Assembly (NCBI GenBank): GCA_947442255.1
Contig: CANEVO010000010.1
Span: 1 to 58,009 of the forward strand
Reading direction: 5' to 3'
Length of the DNA stretch: 58,009 bases
Source of the DNA: Opitutia bacterium
Lineage (GTDB): Bacteria; Verrucomicrobiota; Verrucomicrobiae; Opitutales; Opitutaceae
A program made the translations under genes and the position numbers. This document shows, in pieces, positions 53,927-58,009 of this stretch. Each line of letters starts with the position of its first letter. The stretch's first letter is position 1. The notes under the pieces are model-generated. The model did no database searches. It was not told the DNA's origin and saw only the letters and a list, made by a program, of their open reading frames with translations.

Positions 53927-55291
53927 TTACGAAAACAGATCGCTCGCGGTCCGACTGAGGAAATCCTCCATGTAACCGGTGGTCGCCTTGCCTTCGATGA
54001 AAACAGGATCGGCCATGATGGCGCGGTGCAGTGGAATGGTCGTCTTGATTCCTCGGATGAGATATTCGCTTAGCGCGCGATACATGCGCTCCAGTGCGCC
54101 TTTGCGAGTCGTGCCGCAGGTGATCAATTTGCCGATCATGGAGTCATAATACGGCGGAATCGTATAACCTGAATAAGCGTGTGAATCAACGCGAACGCCG
54201 GGGCCGCCGGGCGCGTAGTAGAGTCCGATCGTGCCAGGCGAGGGACTAAAATTGCGCGCAGGGTCTTCCGCGTTGATGCGGCATTCGATGGCGTGCTTTT
54301 CGAATTTGATGTCGCCTTGGTCGAAATCGAGTTTTTCACCATTGGCCACGCGGATTTGCTGCTTGATCAGGTCGATCCCTGTAACCTCTTCGGTTACAGG
54401 ATGTTCAACTTGTATCCGGGTGTTCATTTCGATAAAATAATAGTTCCCCTTCGCATCCACGAGAAACTCGATTGTGCCGGCGTTTTCGTACTCTGCGGCC
54501 TCCGCCGCCTTGATGGCGGCCTTCCCCATTTTCTTTCGGAGGTCGGAGGTGAGAAAAGGCGAGGGCGATTCTTCGATGAGTTTTTGATGCCGGCGTTGGA
54601 CGGAGCAGTCGCGTTCGCCGAGATGGAGGGTCTTGCCGTGGCTATCGGCTAGGATCTGAAATTCGATGTGACGTGGGCGTTCGATGTATTTCTCGATGTA
54701 GACCGCACCATTTCCGAACGCTTTTTCGGCCTCACCGCGCGCGACGTGATATTCCTTCGCGAACGATACGTCGTTGTGCGCGATGCGCATGCCCCGGCCC
54801 CCTCCGCCGGCGACGGCTTTTATGATCACGGGATAGCCAATTTTTCGAGCGTTCTTAACCGCCTCGGCCTCCGACCCGACGGGCCCATCCGACCCGGGGA
54901 CGATGGGCACTCCGGCCTTTCGCACGGTGTCTTTGGCAACTGACTTATCACCCATCATATTGATGGACTTAGATTTAGGACCTATGAACTTGATGTTGCA
55001 CGATTCGCATTGTTCTGCGAATTTCGCGTTTTCGGAGAGGAACCCATAGCCGGGATGGATAGCGTCGACGTCGCCGATCTCGGCCGCACTCATGATTCGA
55101 TCCGCTCTCAGGTAGCTATCGGCGCTCTTGGGGCCACCAATGCAAATTGCCTCGTCGGCGAGTTGCACGTGAAGCGATTGGACGTCGGCTTCCGAGTATA
55201 CGGCTAGTGTCTTGATGCCAAGTTCGCGGCAGGCGCGAACGATGCGGAGGGCGATTTCACCGCGGTTGGCAATGAGGATTTTTTGAATCAT
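53927..55291 (-). CDS. accC: Acetyl-CoA carboxylase, biotin carboxylase subunit
   Basis: A 454-residue protein, close to the family norm (about 450). The start is [20 protein letters not shown]. Signatures are the ATP-grasp glycine loop [16 protein letters not shown] near 165, [20 protein letters not shown], and [20 protein letters not shown] near 290 (metal and bicarbonate residues). AccC carboxylates biotin on AccB with ATP and bicarbonate, the first half of malonyl-CoA formation. It follows accB on the same strand after about 109 bases. Codon use here is less GC-rich than in the catabolic region. Confidence 0.96.
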   Translation of the reverse strand: MIQKILIANRGEIALRIVRACRELGIKTLAVYSEADVQSLHVQLADEAICIGGPKSADSYLRADRIMSAAEIGDVDAIHPGYGFLSENAKFAEQCESCNIKFIGPKSKSINMMGDKSVAKDTVRKAGVPIVPGSDGPVGSEAEAVKNARKIGYPVIIKAVAGGGGRGMRIAHNDVSFAKEYHVARGEAEKAFGNGAVYIEKYIERPRHIEFQILADSHGKTLHLGERDCSVQRRHQKLIEESPSPFLTSDLRKKMGKAAIKAAEAAEYENAGTIEFLVDAKGNYYFIEMNTRIQVEHPVTEEVTGIDLIKQQIRVANGEKLDFDQGDIKFEKHAIECRINAEDPARNFSPSPGTIGLYYAPGGPGVRVDSHAYSGYTIPPYYDSMIGKLITCGTTRKGALERMYRALSEYLIRGIKTTIPLHRAIMADPVFIEGKATTGYMEDFLSRTASDLFS

Positions 55292-55400
55292 CTGAGAGCT
55301 GATTTATTACGACACGGATTCCTGATTGGCGCCCGGACTTCCAGGCCCACCTTGTGCTGACAGGATCAGGACTGCAGGGGCGTCTACGGATTGAATCCAA

Positions 55401-55886
55401 TCAACCTTGCTTCAGCTTGAAGAGACGCTGGCCATATTCGACGGGCTGGCCATTTTCCACGAGGACTTCCAGGACAGTCCCCTTCGCCTCTGCTTGGATC
55501 TCGTTCATGATCTTCATCGCCTCGATTATACAGATGACCGTGTTCTCGACCACCTTACCTCCGACGTCCATGAAGGGCTTACTTTCAGGCGAGGCTGCCC
55601 GGTAGAAGGTTCCAACCATAGGCGACTTTACGTAGGTCACTCCTACTTCGTCCCGAGGCGTGGAGGCCGCCGGATCGTTGGCGCCAGCAGCCGTTGCTTG
55701 GGCTTGTGGGGGAACGCTATCAGAGGCAGGAAAGGGAGGGTTGGAACTCCGGCCGGTGCTCACGATTGGCAGGCCATTTGCGCCACGCCGAATCTTAAGT
55801 TTGAATCCCTCTTCCTCCACCGCGAACTCGGTGAGCTCCGATCGCTTCATGAGTTCGATGATCTGCTTAATTTGTTTTAGGTCCAA
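55401..55886 (-). CDS. accB: Acetyl-CoA carboxylase, biotin carboxyl carrier protein
   Basis: A 161-residue protein. The start is a TTG at 55886 (MDLKQIKQIIELMKRSELTE), with AAGG about nine bases upstream. The N-terminal helix, a Pro/Ala-rich linker (about residues 45-85), and the biotinyl domain (VKSPMVGTFYRAASPESKPF) are in order. The biotinylated Lys is in CIIEAMKIMNEIQAE (E-A-M-K-I-M). It carries the carboxyl group from AccC to the transcarboxylase; accA and accD are not in the window. It begins the accB-accC unit, and the leader is unusually AT-rich for this chromosome. Confidence 0.95.
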   Translation of the reverse strand: MDLKQIKQIIELMKRSELTEFAVEEEGFKLKIRRGANGLPIVSTGRSSNPPFPASDSVPPQAQATAAGANDPAASTPRDEVGVTYVKSPMVGTFYRAASPESKPFMDVGGKVVENTVICIIEAMKIMNEIQAEAKGTVLEVLVENGQPVEYGQRLFKLKQG

Positions 55887-56397
55887 AATGGCGCCTTGGT
55901 TGAGTTGGTGAGCTGGACGGCGAGTTAGTTGTTCTTTAAGGTCGGTCGTTCAAAAGAATTGAGCGAAGGGTAGCAACCTCCGATTTTTTGCGCGTGGGGG
56001 CAGACGTTGAATAAATTGCATATTTTTCCGATAAAATGCCTGAAATCATGCTTTAAGCGCTTTTAAATGATCAATTTTGTCTGAATTCGCGTAGATTACT
56101 TTGCGGGATTTTGGGCTAATGTTTTATAAAGGCGTAGCCCGAATTTTTAAGAGAAAAAGATGCGAAGGGGCATCGTCGCTCGACTGTGTTTTTGCCCAAG
56201 ATTGGCCAAAAAGCGTGCACTTTTGAGTGATTTGAGCGATTTATCACGAATGCTAGCGGCATGGACCATCGTCGGTTTAGTGCGTTAGCGTGGTTATTAT
56301 TGGCGGGGAATGAATCCTGAGAAATGTCCGACGTTTTTGGGTTTGGATCAATGCCACTGCGACGAACTCTGGTTGAGGTCCGGGTAGCAGTATTGCG
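55887..56397. other. AT-rich, gene-poor leader upstream of accB
   Basis: I see no convincing gene in these 510 bases. About 55980-56400 is clearly richer in A and T than the rest of the window (for example GAATAAATTGCATATTTTTC near 56006 and TGTTTTATAAAGG near 56120). Being upstream of accB on the minus strand, it should contain the accBC promoter and leader, but I cannot pick one -35/-10 pair with confidence. It also borders insertion-sequence remnants. Confidence 0.6.
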
Positions 56398-56403
56398 GTG
56401 AAT

Positions 56404-56447
56404 CACAAGCGACAGATGGCCGCCTTCATCGTTGAAGGCGGCTTGTG
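56404..56447. other. Nested hairpin next to the IS remnant
   Basis: A perfect 10-bp stem (GCCGCCTTCA at 56419-56428, loop TCGT, TGAAGGCGGC at 56433-56442) is enclosed by a second inverted pair (CACAAGC at 56404-56410, GCTTGTG at 56441-56447). There is no T run, so it is not a standard terminator. It may be the border of the decayed element or a protein-binding site. Confidence 0.5.
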
Positions 56448-56476
56448 CTCCGGGCGGACCGCTTGCCGGGGCCTAG

Positions 56477-56690
56477 GACTACAACGCCGAGCGGTCGCAC
56501 AGCTCGCTCGGGTATCTCTCTCTCCGCAACGCTTCGCCGTGAGAAAATCCTCATCAATCCCAGGCTCCCGGCCGGACCGCCAAGCCGGTCCGCCCCTCCG
56601 CCTAGGATTGTCAGCTACAACCGCAGTTATCACATCAACCCAAGCCAAAGACTAACACTCCACCTGGCCCAGTTTTCGGGACCCGCTCAG
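56477..56690 (+). mobile_element. IS3-family transposase C-terminal remnant and right end
   Basis: From 56477 the plus strand reads DYNAERSHSSLGYLS, the end of the DDE domain of IS3-family OrfB (D-Y-N-x-x-R-x-H-S-S-L-G-Y). A shift of two bases then gives PQRFAVRKS. The following 100 bases end near 56690 in TTTTCGGGACCCGCTCA, which resembles the outer end of this IS group. The remainder of the transposase and left end are not present, so it is a decayed piece. Confidence 0.6.
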
Positions 56691-57254
56691 TATTGCATGC
56701 TGCTCGGACGATCAGCTGCCATATGCCGAGGGCCTTGGCGGGCAGCCGGTGGACGAACCAATAGGGGCCTCAAGGTGTCGCGCACGACTTGAGCGCGGCT
56801 TTGCGGATCGTGTAGGGCCATGACGCCGAGCCGAAAGTGGTCACACACTGACTTTTGAGATCGACGTGGGGTGCGCTCGATACGCGGTATTGGAACCGCC
56901 TTGGAGATTGGATGGGAACACGACCAAAAGGCGCATTGGTTACACATTCACCGCGACCGAAACCGTGGGGGTCCACGGCTCCCTCGGTGGCGCGCTCTGG
57001 GTTCTCCTTTCCGGTCGGCGTGCATACGAACCCAGACAGAAACGCTGAACTAATCTGCGTTCCGCAGCTTTCTTCTTTGCGTTACGACCGTGGAAGCCGT
57101 CGACCACAGGGGGCGAGGGGGGAGGCAAGTTTAAGTTTAGCTTTTCCTGTCCAAGGACCAGTTCCCGCGTCTAGAGGCTGTCATGAACCTATGGGCTGAG
57201 AATTTGAGGATGAAAGAGGGGTAGAAGAGGCGGCGGGCATGATGAAGACTGGGG
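56691..57254. other. Unassigned region between IS remnants
   Basis: About 560 bases without a recognisable gene. Short open frames exist on both strands (for example minus 56687-56947), but their products have no family-like pattern. The position between an IS3 tail and an IS5 transposase suggests a patchwork of mobile-element debris. The left end of the IS5-family element should fall within about 57190-57254, but I could not identify its terminal repeat without the other end. Confidence 0.5.
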
Positions 57255-58009
57255 ATGGCACAAACCCGAACGGGCTATCCGGGCGATGGGATTGACGAGG
57301 AATGGGCGCTATACGCGCCTTATCTGGTCTTGCTGCGGGAAGATGCGCGGCAACGGGTCGACCGTTTGCGATCGGGGTTTAATGCGGTGAGATATTTTGG
57401 GAAGGCCGGTTGTGGCTGGCGCATGGTCCCGAACGATGTGCCGCCCTGGCCGGTGGTGCAGCAGCAGACGCAGCGGTGGATTAAGGCGGGATGCTTCGAG
57501 CGGCTGGCGCACGATTTGCGGGAGGTTTTGCGGGTGGCTGCCGGCCGGGAGGCGCAACCGACGGCGGTGATCCTAGCCAGTCGCACGGGGCAATCGACGC
57601 CCAGCAGCGGGGAGCGGGTCGGTTACGACGGCGCGAAGGTGCATGCCGCCGTGGACACCTTGGGGCATGTGCTGGCGCTGCGGGTGACAGCCGCCAACGA
57701 GCAGGACGGGGCACAAGTTGCCGCCGTCGCGGCGGAGGTCCAGGCGGCGACCGGCCGAAAACGTCCAATTGGTCTACGTCGATCAGGGCTACACCGGCCC
57801 GATGGCGGCCCAAGCGGCTGCCGCCCACGGGCTCAAGCTCGAGGTCATCAAACTCTCCCTGGCCAGGCGCGGCTTCGTCCTCCTGCCCAGACGCTGGCTC
57901 GTCGAACGATCCTTCGGCTGGGCGGCTCGCTTCCGCCGCTTCGCCCGCGACTACGAACGCCTCGCCTCTTCCCTCGCTGGTCTCCACGGGCTCGCCTTCG
58001 CCTGCCTCA
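57255..58009 (+). pseudogene. IS5-family transposase, frameshifted and catalytically altered
   Basis: ATG 57255 opens a typical IS5-group transposase (GIDEEWALYAPYLVLLREDA, QQQTQRWIKAGCFERLAHDL). The first catalytic Asp, normally in I-L-D-x-R-T, is Ala here (VILASRTGQS, codon GCC at 57576-57578). The K-R-R-K-G-S-K-type segment is missing between G-Y-D-G-A-K and V-H-A-A-V-D. An extra base near 57752-57756 shifts the frame. After it the other frame reads LVYVDQGYTGPMAAQAAAAH (second Asp) and LVERSFGWAARFRRFARDYE (catalytic Glu). The gene reaches the right edge of the window. With one missing catalytic residue, a deletion and a frameshift it cannot be active. Confidence 0.75.

Noticed and set aside
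56687..56947. Minus-strand frame of 86 codons between IS remnants
   Set aside because: No recognisable family, signal or ribosome-binding context; it lies in decayed mobile DNA.

Overview
The window is about 58 kb of GC-rich bacterial chromosome. Its gene content points to Verrucomicrobiota, probably an Opitutaceae-like lineage. The main clues are two PSD1 (DUF1549/DUF1553 with a planctomycete-type cytochrome c motif) plus DUF1501 gene pairs, several Tat-exported Gfo/Idh/MocA oxidoreductases and amidohydrolases, a TIGR03067-type small protein, and an aerotolerance operon with fused Bat genes. This assignment is inferred from gene families only. I saw no rRNA, tRNA or CRISPR array.

Layout. 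1-9.5 kb: the start of an M1-type aminopeptidase, an NHL-repeat protein, a phospholipase-D/cardiolipin-synthase lipoprotein, a spermidine-synthase-like protein, a Tat-exported oxidoreductase, an exported methyltransferase, an APC amino-acid permease, an exported amidohydrolase and a decayed toxin-antitoxin pair. 9.6-24 kb: a catabolic-looking block with a DHDPS/NAL-type aldolase, a cytosolic amidohydrolase, an MFS carrier, PSD1-DUF1501-PSD1-DUF1501 on the plus strand, and a convergent Tat-exported oxidoreductase. The natural reading is extracytoplasmic redox and hydrolytic attack on a carbohydrate-like substrate, then import and aldol cleavage; the substrate is unknown.

24-31.6 kb is a compact minus-strand operon: moxR, DUF58, batA, a batB-batC fusion and a batD-batE-like fusion. 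31.6-39 kb holds a broken and an intact copy of a GGQ release-factor-like gene, a multiply frameshifted exported beta-propeller hydrolase pseudogene, a penicillin-acylase-family amidase, a MOSC protein and two translationally coupled amidohydrolases. 39-45 kb holds TIGR03067 coupled to rmuC, a response-regulator pseudogene running into a sulfotransferase tail, an ABC ATPase, and a large membrane spermidine-synthase-like gene with three in-frame stops and a homopolymer frameshift.

45-56 kb is housekeeping and sugar metabolism: a Gly/Met-rich lipoprotein, surE, rpsO-pnp with stem-loops between them and a clear terminator, a class II aldolase followed by a RhaD-type aldolase/dehydrogenase fusion and a ketopantoate-reductase-family gene, then accB-accC. 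The last 2 kb is decayed mobile DNA: an IS3-family transposase tail and an IS5-family transposase that has lost its first catalytic Asp and its reading frame.

A recurring theme is interrupted genes. Several breaks are single-base indels, some in G or C homopolymers, so real gene decay and assembly error must be separated before biology is read into them.
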